Source of the DNA: Facklamia sp050409585
Lineage (GTDB): Bacteria; Bacillota; Bacilli; Lactobacillales; Aerococcaceae
Assembly (NCBI RefSeq): GCF_050409585.1
Contig: NZ_JBNUPE010000006.1
Coordinates: 34,186 to 98,185 of the forward strand
Length of the DNA: 64,000 nt
Direction: 5' to 3'
Under the pieces are notes generated by a model. The model ran no database searches. It saw only the letters and a program-made list of their open reading frames with translations, and had not been told where the DNA came from. Numbering within the stretch: the stretch's first letter is position 1; every line of letters starts with the position of its first letter. A program made the translations under genes and the position numbers. Shown here one piece after another: positions 35,260-44,808 of the stretch.

Positions 35260-36051
35260 ATGTTTAAATTATTTCTATCCGATTTAGATGATACACTTTT
35301 GGATCATAATAAGAAGTGGAGTCCCAATTTTGAACAATTTAGAGCCACTTTGGCTGAAAAAGATGTCGCTTTCACATTAGCAACTGGTCGCTCAGCTAAG
35401 GCTGTGCAACCCATTATTGATGAATTAGATTTAAAGCTTCCTTATGCGACCTCTAATGGCGCTAATATTATGCTAGAAGGACAAGTAATTCAGTCCTTTA
35501 GCTTTCCTATTGGACCTTTACGTCCTTTAATCGAAGTGGCTTTAAGCATGGGACTAACGGTTGTTTATGTTGTGAATGGGGAAGAGTTTGCTTTAGAGGA
35601 TACTGAGTTTATTCGACATGAATTGAAAAACAACTTTACTGAACAAATCATTCGCCCAATTAAGCCAGAAGATTGGGCTAGCATGGAAGTGGATAAATTC
35701 TTAATCGTCGATGACCATCCACAAACAGCTTTGTCTCGACTCCATGCTTTAGTTAATAATCTTAAACCAGAGTATCGCTATCTTACTTATTCAGATTGGG
35801 CGATGGATATTGTAGCAGCGAATGTTAGTAAAGGGAGAGCCTTGCATTGGATCGCTGATTATCTAGGAATTACTAGCGATCAAGTTATAGCTGCTGGTGA
35901 TAACCACAATGATATTGACTTATTAAAAGAAGCAGGGCGTAGTATTGCTGCTTTCAATGCTTTAGACGAAGTTAAACGAACAGCCATGATTACAGCTAAG
36001 AAAAAATATGGTGATGGGATTATTGAAGAAGTACTCAAAATATTAGAATAG
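35260..36051 (+). CDS. Cof-type HAD hydrolase
   Basis: A HAD-superfamily phosphatase of 263 residues. Motif I is SDLDDTLL, motif II is TGRSAK, motif III is the Lys of NVSKGRAL, and motif IV is GDNHNDIDLL. The large C2 cap between motifs II and III defines the Cof type, which acts on sugar phosphates and similar metabolites. An AAGGAG site precedes the ATG. The next gene starts 11 bp later, so they form a unit. Confidence 0.92.
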   Translation: MFKLFLSDLDDTLLDHNKKWSPNFEQFRATLAEKDVAFTLATGRSAKAVQPIIDELDLKLPYATSNGANIMLEGQVIQSFSFPIGPLRPLIEVALSMGLTVVYVVNGEEFALEDTEFIRHELKNNFTEQIIRPIKPEDWASMEVDKFLIVDDHPQTALSRLHALVNNLKPEYRYLTYSDWAMDIVAANVSKGRALHWIADYLGITSDQVIAAGDNHNDIDLLKEAGRSIAAFNALDEVKRTAMITAKKKYGDGIIEEVLKILE

Positions 36052-36062
36052 GAGAGAATAAA

Positions 36063-37142
36063 GTGAACTATCAACACCTAATTCGTGATTTAGTAAACGC
36101 TAAAGGGGCGCCTGGCTTTGAAGATGAAGTCTTAGAGGTCCTTAATAAGTATAAGGGAGCTTATAGTCTACAAATCGACAACCTTAAGAATGCTTATTAT
36201 AACCTTGATCAACTAGACCCTTTAAAACCCACCTTGATGTTAGACTCCCACACTGATGAAGTAGCCTTTATGGTTAAAGCAATTGATAAGAGCGGTTTAA
36301 TCCACTTACAGCCTCTAGGTGGTTGGCTAGCAGAACACGTTTCGGCCCAACATTATTTAGTCCGTGATAGTCAAGGCCATTACCACCCAGGTATTTCAAC
36401 TTCTAAACCAATTCATTTTATGACTGCAGAAGAAAGAGCCAAAAAGATAACCTTATTTGATTTAAAAATTGATGTTGGGGCAAGTAGTCGTCAAGAAGTG
36501 ATTGAAGATTTTAAAATTACAATCGGGCAACCGATTGTGCCTGCTACAAAATTTGCTTTTAATGAGCGCAATCAAGTAATGTTTGGCAAGGGATTTGATA
36601 ATCGAATCGGTGTGGCCGTTTCGGTGGCTATAATGAATGAGATGAAAGATCATCTTAAAGATCTACCTTTTAATCTTGTCGCTGCCTTTGCTGCCCAAGA
36701 AGAAGTGGGAATGCGTGGAGCAGTCATTACTAGTAAACGTGTGAATCCCCAAATGGCCTTAGTTTTTGAAGGGACCCCTTCGGATGACTTTACTGCCGAT
36801 GAATACTTGGAACAAGCTCGCTTAGGAATGGGACCTCAATTACGTTACCGGGATAACTCTTATATTGCCAACGAATGGTTACTCAATCGCATTCAGCAAC
36901 TAGCTACTGAAAAAAATATTCCCTTACAACATGCGGTAAGAGAAGGTGGTTCAACCAATGCTGGGTCTATTCACCTTTCTAACAAAGGAGTTCCTGTAGC
37001 TACTTTAGGTACTCCGACGCGTTATGCGCATACTAATTATTGCTTCTGCTCTTATAAAGACTTCGAAAATACTGTGGACCTGAGCCTAGCATTCGTTAAG
37101 AACTTAACAGCAGAAGACTTTAACCACTTTGAATTAAAGTAA
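36063..37142 (+). CDS. M42-family metallopeptidase (glutamyl aminopeptidase type)
   Basis: A cytosolic di-metal aminopeptidase of 359 residues that trims peptides. Metal and catalytic motifs are LDSHTDEVAFMV, FDNRIGVAV, AAQEEVGMRGA and EGGSTNAGSIH, in the order and spacing of the M42 (PepA/TET-like) family. The start is GTG with TAGGAGAG upstream, 11 bp after the HAD gene. It would assemble as a dodecamer if it behaves like the family. Confidence 0.93.
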   Translation: MNYQHLIRDLVNAKGAPGFEDEVLEVLNKYKGAYSLQIDNLKNAYYNLDQLDPLKPTLMLDSHTDEVAFMVKAIDKSGLIHLQPLGGWLAEHVSAQHYLVRDSQGHYHPGISTSKPIHFMTAEERAKKITLFDLKIDVGASSRQEVIEDFKITIGQPIVPATKFAFNERNQVMFGKGFDNRIGVAVSVAIMNEMKDHLKDLPFNLVAAFAAQEEVGMRGAVITSKRVNPQMALVFEGTPSDDFTADEYLEQARLGMGPQLRYRDNSYIANEWLLNRIQQLATEKNIPLQHAVREGGSTNAGSIHLSNKGVPVATLGTPTRYAHTNYCFCSYKDFENTVDLSLAFVKNLTAEDFNHFELK

Positions 37143-37299
37143 AAGAATACAATGGATTCAGTAATTAGCAGACTTTTTCATGTAAAACTGAACGTTAAAA
37201 AGAAAAAAAGTCTTTATTAACTCATTTAATAAAGAAAATCTTTAGTCCCACCAAAAGTTTTGATAAAATAATTCGTATGTGATGAAAGGGGTTGGGAGG

Positions 37300-38808
37300 A
37301 TGCAAAAATTAGGTTTCGATAACGATAAATATCTCAAAGAACAATCGAAATATATCTTTGAGCGACTTGAGAATATTGATAAACTCTATTTAGAATTTGG
37401 CGGTAAATTAATCGGTGATAAGCATGCTAAGCGGGTACTACCAGGTTATGACGAGGACGTCAAATTAACGCTCTTAACCAAGCTTAAAGATCGTGCTGAG
37501 ATTATTATCTGTATCTATGCCGAAGATATTGAACATCATAAAATGCGGGGCGATTATGGTATTACTTATGACCAAGAAGTGTTGCGGCTAATTGATGAAT
37601 ACCAAGCGTTAGACATTCAAGTAAACAGTGTTCTATTAACTAGATATAAAGGACAAAAAAATGCCACTGTCTTCAAGAAAAACATTGAAAACAGAGGAGT
37701 TAAAGTTTACCTACATGAGAGTATTAATGGCTATCCAACTGATCTGGAAGTTGTCTTTTCGGAAAATGGTTTTGCTAAAAATCCATACATTGAAACTAGT
37801 CAACCTTTGATTATTGTAACTGGTCCAGGGGCTGGATCGGGCAAGCTAGCAACTTGCTTGAACCAACTTTATCATGAACATCAAAAGGGAATTAAGGCTT
37901 CATATGCTAAGTTTGAAACTTTCCCAGTTTGGAACTTACCACTAAAACATCCAATTAATGTGGCTTATGAGGCCGCAACAGTTGATTTAAATGATATTAA
38001 TGTTCTTGATTCTTATCATTTAGATGCCTATAACGAAATGGCGGTCAATTATAATCGCGACATGCAGATGTTCCCAGTTATTCGTCGGATTTTAGCTAAT
38101 ACGAGTTCACCCAATTTAATCTACCAATCCCCAACGGATATGGGAGTTAATCGGATTAAATCGGGAATTACCGATGAAGAAGTTGTTAAAGAAGCGGCCC
38201 AGCAAGAAATTATTCGCCGCTATTTCCAAGTAGAACAAGATTATAAAGTCGGCATTGTGGATGAAGAGGTTCGTTCGAAAATGCACTTGTTAATGGAAGA
38301 AAGTGGGTTAACAGCTGAAGATCGTCTTCCAGTGGTTAAGGCTCAAGCTTATGCTCAATCGGTTAAGGAACGTTTTTCGCAGGAAGAGATTCCGGCAGTC
38401 ATTGCTATTCAATTAAGCGATGGACAAATGATTACTGGCAGACGAACCGAATTAATGGATGCACCGGGGGCAGCGATTATGAATGCTCTAAAGACCTTGG
38501 CAGGTATTTCAGACCAAATCGACCTCTTAGCTCCCATGATTTTACAAACCATTCAAAATCTTAAAGCTAACAAGTTGCAAAGTAAGCATCCCATTTTAAC
38601 TTTAAATGAATTACTAATTGCTCTAGCAATTTCAGCAGTGACAAATCCAACGGCTCAAGCAGCCTATCAAGCCTTATCTAAATTAAGTGGTGCTCAAGCG
38701 CATTCTAGCATCATTCTATCACAAGATACTAAAAACCAATTACAAAACTTGGGGATTGATATTACTTGTGATGCCGTTTTTGTTTCGGGTTCATTAAAAG
38801 GTAATTAA
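37300..38808 (+). CDS. DUF1846 family protein
   Basis: A protein of about 502 residues matching DUF1846 throughout. It starts MQKLGFDNDKYL. The core has FGGKLIGDKHAKRVLPGY, IVTGPGAGSGKLATCLNQ resembling a nucleotide-binding loop, and AYEAATVDLNDIN. The family is common in Firmicutes and has a solved structure but no established reaction. The start is the ATG at 37300, nine bases after AAAGGGG. The frame is open seven codons further upstream to a GTG, with no ribosome site. Confidence 0.9.
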   Translation: MQKLGFDNDKYLKEQSKYIFERLENIDKLYLEFGGKLIGDKHAKRVLPGYDEDVKLTLLTKLKDRAEIIICIYAEDIEHHKMRGDYGITYDQEVLRLIDEYQALDIQVNSVLLTRYKGQKNATVFKKNIENRGVKVYLHESINGYPTDLEVVFSENGFAKNPYIETSQPLIIVTGPGAGSGKLATCLNQLYHEHQKGIKASYAKFETFPVWNLPLKHPINVAYEAATVDLNDINVLDSYHLDAYNEMAVNYNRDMQMFPVIRRILANTSSPNLIYQSPTDMGVNRIKSGITDEEVVKEAAQQEIIRRYFQVEQDYKVGIVDEEVRSKMHLLMEESGLTAEDRLPVVKAQAYAQSVKERFSQEEIPAVIAIQLSDGQMITGRRTELMDAPGAAIMNALKTLAGISDQIDLLAPMILQTIQNLKANKLQSKHPILTLNELLIALAISAVTNPTAQAAYQALSKLSGAQAHSSIILSQDTKNQLQNLGIDITCDAVFVSGSLKGN

Positions 38809-38828
38809 GCCCAGATGACACTCAATCC

Positions 38829-38869
38829 AAACTTCTACTTATTGAAGTCTCAGTAGGTAGAAGTTTTTT
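38829..38869 (+). terminator. Terminator after the DUF1846 gene
   Basis: AAACTTCTAC pairs imperfectly with GTAGAAGTTT around a loop of about 15 bases, followed by a T tract. Confidence 0.7.
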
Positions 38870-38930
38870 ATTAATAGTTTAAACTAGTTTTAATACTTTA
38901 TATTTACGATAATAATTTAGAAGGAAAAAG

Positions 38931-39537
38931 ATGAAGAAATTCACAGATTCTATTCGCTTAAGACACGGTACACAATTAGCTAACCGGATTGTTCAACCCC
39001 CTATGATGTCTTTTTGGGGGGTTAAAAAGGGGGGTCCAGCCAAGAAACCTTGGAGGATTACCAAAGAAGGGTGCAATTAGCTGCTTTTCTGATGCCCATT
39101 TAGCTGGTTTAAAAGAACTAGCTAAAAAGTAAAGTCTAAAGGCAACAAAGTGATTATACAAATCCACCATTTCGGTTACCAAGCTCATCAAAGAGCCAGC
39201 GAAGGTTTAACAGTATATGGTCCGTCAGCTGTGGATTTAGATTTCCTAGATCATGAAACTGTGCCCTTAACTATCCAACAAATTGTTTTATTAGGAGGCG
39301 TATTGGATGCTAACGCTGCTCAAAAAGCCTTGAATTATACGGATTTAGTGGCTATTGGACGTGCTACGTTCATCGAACCGGACTTCGCCTTAAAAATAAG
39401 TCAAGGATTCGTATATTACAAAAGATATTTTGACCGATCTGGCTTGATCGACTGGTCGATACGAGGTTTTTGCTTCACTTCATTCAACACTACCTCCTAG
39501 AGCTGGAATGCAAGAAATATTAGAAGAACTCCATTAA
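38931..39537 (+). pseudogene. Old Yellow Enzyme-type NADH:flavin oxidoreductase, deleted remnant
   Basis: The N-terminus (MKKFTDSIRLRHGTQ, then LANRIVQPPMMSF) and an internal KVIIQIHHFGYQAH segment match OYE-family enzymes but are separated by stops. At about 39285, TIQQI is joined in frame to GGVLDANAAQKALNYTD and VAIGRATFIEPDFALKI, the C-terminal part of the fold, so roughly 150 central residues have been deleted. A further frameshift near 39410 and a TGA precede the readable end, LPPRAGMQEILEELH. The gene is clearly dead. Confidence 0.8.
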
Positions 39538-39542
39538 TTATA

Positions 39543-39573
39543 AAAGACTGCCGTTTATGAGCGGCAGTCTTTA
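39543..39573. terminator. Bidirectional terminator at 39.55 kb
   Basis: AAAGACTGCCG and CGGCAGTCTTT form a perfect stem with a T tract on the plus strand and an A tract upstream. It sits between the converging OYE remnant and the MATE gene. Confidence 0.85.
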
Positions 39574-39576
39574 TTT

Positions 39577-40917
39577 TTATGAGATTTGATGAATCCATTT
39601 TTTGGATTTTACTCTAAATAGGCCAATCACTAATTTGGTAATTTCTTCCGTGGCCGCTAACATTACAACCCATTGAATAGAAAAGTTAAGCACAGCCGCT
39701 CCTAGAAAAGCTAAGGGAACGCCTACTAACCATACAGATCCCATTTCTAAGAAAAGGGAATACTTCGTATCGCCTCCACCTCTTAGAACACCTACAATCA
39801 GAATGGAGTTAATAGCTTTTAAAATGAAGATAAAGCCCATATAATTTAGTAAAGTCTTACAAAGTTCATAGACTTCTGGTGTTAAATTGGGAAACAACTG
39901 TAAACTAATTGAAGGGGTGACGGATAAGAAAAGGCCTACAAATAAGGCAATGACTCCGCCCATTTTAAGAAAACGGATGGCATGAGGATAAACAACATCC
40001 ATAACGCCGCGCCCAATCGTATTTCCTAACATAATCGTACAAGCATTGGATAGACCACGTATTAAAACAAAGGCTAAGTTCTGGATGGCAAAAACAACTT
40101 GAATGGCAGCTGTTTCTTTAGTACCAACCATGGCGTAAGCCACACTATATAATACTTGACCGAGTCCCCAAAAGGTTTCATTAACAATGACAGGAAAGGT
40201 GATGCGCAAAAAGTTTTGAATAAAATCTCCCTTAAAATTAAACATCTCTTTAATCGAACCATTAAGCGGACAATCATAGCGACTGACTGTGTAAAAGATA
40301 ACCAATAATTCCATTAATCGAGCAATGATTGTTCCCACTGCTGCTCCCACTACCCCTAATTCTGGGAAGCCAAACTTACCAAAAATAAAGGCATAATTGA
40401 AAAAAGCATTGAAAACAAAACCAACTATAGCGGCTGTTAATGGCGAACGAGGGTTTCCAGTTGAGCGAAGAGCCACACTGTTCACGAAGCTGACGCCAGT
40501 TAAGGCATACGACCAAGCAACAACCCTTAAATATTTAGACCCTTCTGCAATGACAGCAGGATCATCAATCATTAAGCCTAATATTCTTTCTGGTATTAGC
40601 CATGCCAACAAAGTGAAAAGACAAGCTACTACAAAGGTAATTAAGCACGAAAAAGCATTAACCTTTTGTAATTTAGCAAGATCACCTCGACCATGGTATT
40701 GAGCAATCATTACTGAAGCTCCCGTGGCTGTACCAAAACAAATCATAGTGAAAAAAAAGAAGACTTGATTGGCCAAGCCGACTCCTGCGATTGATTCCGG
40801 TCCCAGTGATGAGATCATCATGGTATCTAAAGTATTTAGAAACGAAACGATTAAACTTTGCAAAGAAATCGGAATCGCAATGGCTAACATTTTACGATAA
40901 AAATCTTGATTATTCAT
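39577..40917 (-). CDS. MATE-family multidrug/metabolite exporter
   Basis: A cation-coupled exporter of about 446 residues with twelve hydrophobic segments. LAIAIPISLQSLIVSFLNTLDTMMIS is the N-terminal MATE signature. MIAQYHGRGDL and ALRSTGNPRSPL are the conserved loops of each half, repeated as LRGGGDTKYSL in the second half. I chose the ATG at 40917 because GAGGTG lies 6-7 bp upstream. An in-frame start ten codons earlier has no ribosome site. The substrate is unknown. Confidence 0.92.
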   Translation of the reverse strand: MNNQDFYRKMLAIAIPISLQSLIVSFLNTLDTMMISSLGPESIAGVGLANQVFFFFTMICFGTATGASVMIAQYHGRGDLAKLQKVNAFSCLITFVVACLFTLLAWLIPERILGLMIDDPAVIAEGSKYLRVVAWSYALTGVSFVNSVALRSTGNPRSPLTAAIVGFVFNAFFNYAFIFGKFGFPELGVVGAAVGTIIARLMELLVIFYTVSRYDCPLNGSIKEMFNFKGDFIQNFLRITFPVIVNETFWGLGQVLYSVAYAMVGTKETAAIQVVFAIQNLAFVLIRGLSNACTIMLGNTIGRGVMDVVYPHAIRFLKMGGVIALFVGLFLSVTPSISLQLFPNLTPEVYELCKTLLNYMGFIFILKAINSILIVGVLRGGGDTKYSLFLEMGSVWLVGVPLAFLGAAVLNFSIQWVVMLAATEEITKLVIGLFRVKSKKWIHQIS

Positions 40918-41029
40918 AGGACACCTCACTTTAAACTGTCCTTTCATTATACCTAATTCTAAGAAAAAAGCTGTAAGAATTTGATGAGAATTTTTTTGTC
41001 TTAATTATATATCACCCTATGTGTATGTC

Positions 41030-41057
41030 TTTACTTTTTAATTAAAGTAGATATGAT
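41030..41057 (+). promoter_or_regulatory. Promoter of the M20 amidohydrolase gene
   Basis: TTTACT (41030-41035) and TATGAT (41052-41057) are 16 bp apart, about 20 bp before the ATG, with AGAGGAGG between. Confidence 0.5.
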
Positions 41058-41078
41058 GGAGTAGAGGAGGCGTTTGCT

Positions 41079-42266
41079 ATGACACTATTAGAGCAATTAA
41101 TTTCTAAAATCGAAAATAAAGAAGAACGCATAATTGAAATCCGCCGTTATTTACATCAACATCCAGAGTTATCCTTTCAAGAAAAAGAAACTTCTAAATA
41201 TATTAAAAACTTCTATAAAGACCTTGATATAGATCATATCGAAACGGACTTAGGAGGACAATATGGCCATGTTATTACAATTAAAGGGGGGCAAGAGGGA
41301 CCTACAATCGCTTTAAGGGCAGATTTTGATGCATTACCTATTACGGAAGAGGTAGATTTGCCATTTAAATCTAAAAATAATGGGGTAATGCACGCTTGTG
41401 GTCATGACGGCCATACCGCTTATATGCTGATTTTAGCCGAGTCTCTAATTGAATTAAAAGACCAAATTAAAGGTACAATTAAAATCCTTCATCAACCAGC
41501 TGAAGAAGTTCCACCAGGAGGAGCTAAAGCAATGATTAAAGCTGGAGCCTTAGAAAATGTAGACTACATTTTTGGTGCTCATGTGATGAGTCAGTTTAAA
41601 CTCGGAACCGTTTATACGCATGAAGGAAATACCCAAACTGCCCGAGCTTATTTTAAATTAACCATTAAGGGTAAAAGTGGACATGGTTCGGCTCCACATG
41701 ATGCAAACGATGCAATTGTAGCTGCTTCGTCTTTCGTCATGAATGCTCAAACGGTAGTTAGTCGTCGAGTAAATCCATTTGATATGGGCGTTTTATCAAT
41801 TGGTTCATTCGATGGTAAAGGTCAATTTAATATTATTCGAGATAAGGTAGTTCTAGAAGGTGATGTTCGCTCAATGTCGGAAGAAACAGCTAAGACTATT
41901 CAAGATATGGTAACACAATTAGCCAAAGGTTTAGAAGAAAGTTTCCAAGTAGAAACAGAATTAGAGTATAAGCCAGACTATCCTGTATTATATAATGATC
42001 CTGCAGTTACTAAGAGGGTTACATCAGCACTTGAAAGTCTAAATATCTCTGATATTAAGGCTGTTGAAGATAGTGGACCTATTTCTCCTTCGGAAGATTT
42101 CTCTTATTATCTTAAAGAAGTTCCTGGTTGTTTCTTCTATATTGGTGCCAATGAAGATCCAGAAAATAGTTACCCTCATCATCATCCAAAGTTTGAAATC
42201 GATGAAAAATCATTAAAAATTTCGGCAATATCAATGGCTGCAGTCGTTGATGAGTTTGTAGGTTAA
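41079..42266 (+). CDS. M20-family amidohydrolase (N-acyl amino acid hydrolase/carboxypeptidase)
   Basis: A zinc amidohydrolase of 395 residues. The motifs are RRYLHQHPELSF, LRADFDALP, MHACGHDGHTA, HQPAEEVPPGGAKAMI and the dimerisation-domain KGKSGHGSAPH, then the C-terminal EDFSYYLKEVPG. This is the hippurate-hydrolase/N-acyl-aminoacylase group. The exact acyl amino acid is unknown. AGAGGAGG precedes the ATG. A broken sugar-acid permease follows. Confidence 0.92.
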   Translation: MTLLEQLISKIENKEERIIEIRRYLHQHPELSFQEKETSKYIKNFYKDLDIDHIETDLGGQYGHVITIKGGQEGPTIALRADFDALPITEEVDLPFKSKNNGVMHACGHDGHTAYMLILAESLIELKDQIKGTIKILHQPAEEVPPGGAKAMIKAGALENVDYIFGAHVMSQFKLGTVYTHEGNTQTARAYFKLTIKGKSGHGSAPHDANDAIVAASSFVMNAQTVVSRRVNPFDMGVLSIGSFDGKGQFNIIRDKVVLEGDVRSMSEETAKTIQDMVTQLAKGLEESFQVETELEYKPDYPVLYNDPAVTKRVTSALESLNISDIKAVEDSGPISPSEDFSYYLKEVPGCFFYIGANEDPENSYPHHHPKFEIDEKSLKISAISMAAVVDEFVG

Positions 42267-42278
42267 AAAGGAGTCCCA

Positions 42279-43218
42279 TCTGTTACAGTGGATAAAAAAT
42301 ACCTGCTGGAACTTTCCTCCTTCCCTTACTAATTTCTTCTGTATTTTCACACTTTCTGGCCTGATTTGTCCTATATTGTTAGAATGACTGAGGCTATACT
42401 AAGTAAAAACTCAATTGCTTTTATTTTGGCTGCCATCACTTTTTGTTTGGGAACGATGATTAATACAAAAAGTTTGATGAAAGTTATTCAACGAGAAGGG
42501 GGCCTTTCTCTTGTTAAAGCTAATTATCAATCATTATTGGGGGGGTTGATATTAAAGGTATTTGGAGATGAAGGTTTCTTAGGTATTAGTCTTTTAGCGC
42601 TTATTCTTGCAGTATGTTCAGCCAATCTAACCATCTTCTTACCCTTAGTTACTGATTATGCCCAAGAAGAAAATAAGATTGGCTTTAACTTTATAGTCTT
42701 TTTTAGAATACCAACTTTACCATTAATCGTCTATTCGCTTGGAAAAGCTGATAGCTCTGGCTTTAATTAGATGCCTTTGCTATCAACTCTTATTCCCCTA
42801 GTAGTAGGAATTATTATTGGAAATATCGATAAAAAGGCAGTAAAACTTTTTTCGCCAGCTATCGGATTATTCCTGCCTTTATTAGGATGAGGAATCGGTC
42901 AGGCTATGAACATTGTCGATAGTTTGCATTCTGGATTAATCGGTGTGATGAGTTGTATTCTTCTATTTAGTAAGCTCACCACTATTTTTAGTAGACAAGT
43001 ATTTACTTAAAAATGATGGTGTAATGAGCATGTCCTTCAATGCTAAGCTAGAAAGTTCTGCTTCATTTCCCACTTTAATCGCTCAAAGCTATCCTAGTGT
43101 AGAACCTTACGTAACACAAGCATCTGCACAAATTCTAACAGGGCTTATTCCCACATTTTTAACATCATTCTTAGTAGCAAAATTCACCAAAAAGCTTCTT
43201 AATGCTTTCTGTGGTTGA
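42279..43218 (+). pseudogene. 2-keto-3-deoxygluconate permease (KdgT family), broken
   Basis: The pieces read in order as a KdgT permease: KIPAGTFLLPLLISS near 42290, then TEAILSKNSIAFILAAITF from 42385 in another frame. A stop at 42769 is followed by LSTLIPLVVGIIIGNIDKKA. Another stop lies near 42888. A final segment, MSMSFNAKLESSASFPTLIA and SVEPYVTQASAQILTG (43024 onward), matches the C-terminal half. At least two frame changes and two internal stops are needed, so transport is lost. Confidence 0.8.
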
Positions 43219-43245
43219 AACCGATACAAGTTCAATCATATAATT

Positions 43246-43276
43246 AAGCTAACCATAATTTGGGGTTAGCTTTTTA
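43246..43276 (+). terminator. Terminator after the KdgT remnant
   Basis: AAGCTAACC pairs with GGTTAGCTTTTT around ATAATTTGG. Confidence 0.85.
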
Positions 43277-43310
43277 TATATAAACTATTCAAATAGGAGC
43301 GATTAAGACT

Positions 43311-44180
43311 ATGAACCAACTTTATTTAAAAATGGTCAATTTCATAACCAATCAGCTAAAAGGCCAAAAAATATCTATTCATCACCCAGCTATTAAAAAT
43401 GATCAAAAGGCATTCGATTCAAATAAACCGTTGAATGTACAAGAATCTATTATAAATAAGAAAGAATTAAAAAGTAAAAAAGGTGAAGAAACAAAAGAGA
43501 TAGTGATTATTAATCAAAATATATTAGATGTAGATATAGAGAGTTTAATTAATATAATCCCTGCAATTAAAAAAGATCTTTCTAATGCAAAAACTTTAAA
43601 AGGTATTACTAGCTCACAAAGTATTTTAGATTCTTCAGAAGAAGATTTATTGAAGTTAAGACTTCACGGTTTAGACCAACTTTATCTTTTAATTGAAACA
43701 GGATCAGATCAAACATTAAACTTTTACAATAAACATCTAACTATTCATCAAGAAAAAATCGCTTTAAAAAAATTGAAAAAAGTAGGCATTAACTATTCTA
43801 TAGTGACTGTTATAGGAGCTGGTGGAAATGGTTTATCTGATAGACATGCCATTGAAACTGCCAAACTTATTAACCATGTCGATGCAGAAGAACTTATTTT
43901 ATTGACAATCGATGCAGAAGACTTATCTAGTTTAAAAGAGGAAGAGAGAGAAGGCTTTGTAATTTTGACGCCTCGTGAAAGTTTAGAGGAAGAATTAATG
44001 CTACTGAATCATATTAATACAAATATCAAAATAAATGGAAATCACTCCTCAAATACAATTTCATTAAGTGGGAAGTTCCCTCAAGATAAAGAAGAAATTA
44101 TCAGTCAACTGGAAGACAAGCTTTACAATTGGGAAGAAGAAAATAAAAAGAGCTTTAGGGACTTTTTGAAAATATTTTAA
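43311..44180 (+). CDS. Radical-SAM-like protein lacking the iron-sulfur cysteines
   Basis: Residues about 65-275 follow the C-terminal two thirds of a radical SAM barrel protein: LLKLRLHGLDQLYLLIETGS, LKKVGINYSIVTVIGAGGNG, the DRHAIETAKLINHV helix, and NHSSNTISLSGKFPQDKEEI. In relatives the last segment reads NHASNYLPLKGTLP-like. The first 60 residues, where CxxxCxxC should lie, are instead Lys/Asn-rich, and the whole 289-residue protein contains no cysteine. It therefore cannot bind the usual [4Fe-4S] cluster. The start is intact (TAGGAGCG then ATG) behind a terminator, so this is not simply a missed upstream exon or frame. Confidence 0.72.
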   Translation: MNQLYLKMVNFITNQLKGQKISIHHPAIKNDQKAFDSNKPLNVQESIINKKELKSKKGEETKEIVIINQNILDVDIESLINIIPAIKKDLSNAKTLKGITSSQSILDSSEEDLLKLRLHGLDQLYLLIETGSDQTLNFYNKHLTIHQEKIALKKLKKVGINYSIVTVIGAGGNGLSDRHAIETAKLINHVDAEELILLTIDAEDLSSLKEEEREGFVILTPRESLEEELMLLNHINTNIKINGNHSSNTISLSGKFPQDKEEIISQLEDKLYNWEEENKKSFRDFLKIF

Positions 44181-44253
44181 GCATCTAAAAGTTATAGAGA
44201 TTAATTAATGCAACTTTTTTGCTAAAAAAGACAAGCGAATTTATATTTAGTAA

Positions 44254-44748
44254 TGTAGGAGAGAGTATATTTATAAAATCATATCGCATCAAGTAGACTT
44301 CACCTTGTGCAGTCATTTTCTAAGTAGTAAATATTTTGACTCTTTAGATAAGTATGACCGTATAACAATCTCGCAAGTAGCCCAAATAGATAATACTTTT
44401 TATGAAAGTTTAGCTAAGATTGGCTTTAAACAAATTGCCTATTTATTAAATATGGCAGGTGGTGGCATCATTAATTCCAATGACTGGATCAAAGTTTTAG
44501 ATGAAAACCATTGAGCCGGAGCTGGTCTGGATAGCTCTGAGGGTGAAGGCCCTTATGCAGGCAATGGCTTTAAAAATCAAAAAATTTCAGATGAAACCTT
44601 CTTTCAAATATTAAATCACCCTAAAATCATCTCCTCACCACACAGTGCTTTTTATACCGACCAAGCCGCAAAAAACTTAGTAGAAGGTGAGCTTAATACC
44701 ATTTTAGATGTTTTGAAAACAGGAACAACAGCCTACCTCGTGAATTAA
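44254..44748 (+). pseudogene. D-lactate dehydrogenase-type 2-hydroxyacid dehydrogenase, deleted remnant
   Basis: The 5' part (about 44263-44435) matches the N-terminal catalytic domain, with DRITISQVAQIDNTFY and KIGFKQIAYLL. It then jumps in frame to NMAGGGIINSNDWIKVLDENH, the C-terminal part after the NAD-binding domain, so most of the Rossmann domain is deleted. A TGA at 44512 interrupts the frame before AGAGLDSSEGEGP and SSPHSAFYTDQAAKNLVEG, which holds the catalytic-His PHSAF motif. There is no plausible start codon. Confidence 0.8.
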
Positions 44749-44752
44749 TCTA

Positions 44753-44794
44753 AAAAAACTCTGTTAAACACTCAGGTGCTTAACAGAGTTTTTA
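44753..44794. terminator. Bidirectional terminator at 44.77 kb
   Basis: AAAAACTCTGTTAA and TTAACAGAGTTTTT form a strong stem between converging genes. Confidence 0.88.
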
Positions 44795-44808
44795 TTTAAA
44801 GGGTAAAA

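Noticed and set aside
40397..40702. 101-codon plus-strand frame opposite the MATE gene
   Set aside because: Its content mirrors the MATE codons, with no ribosome site and no homology signature.
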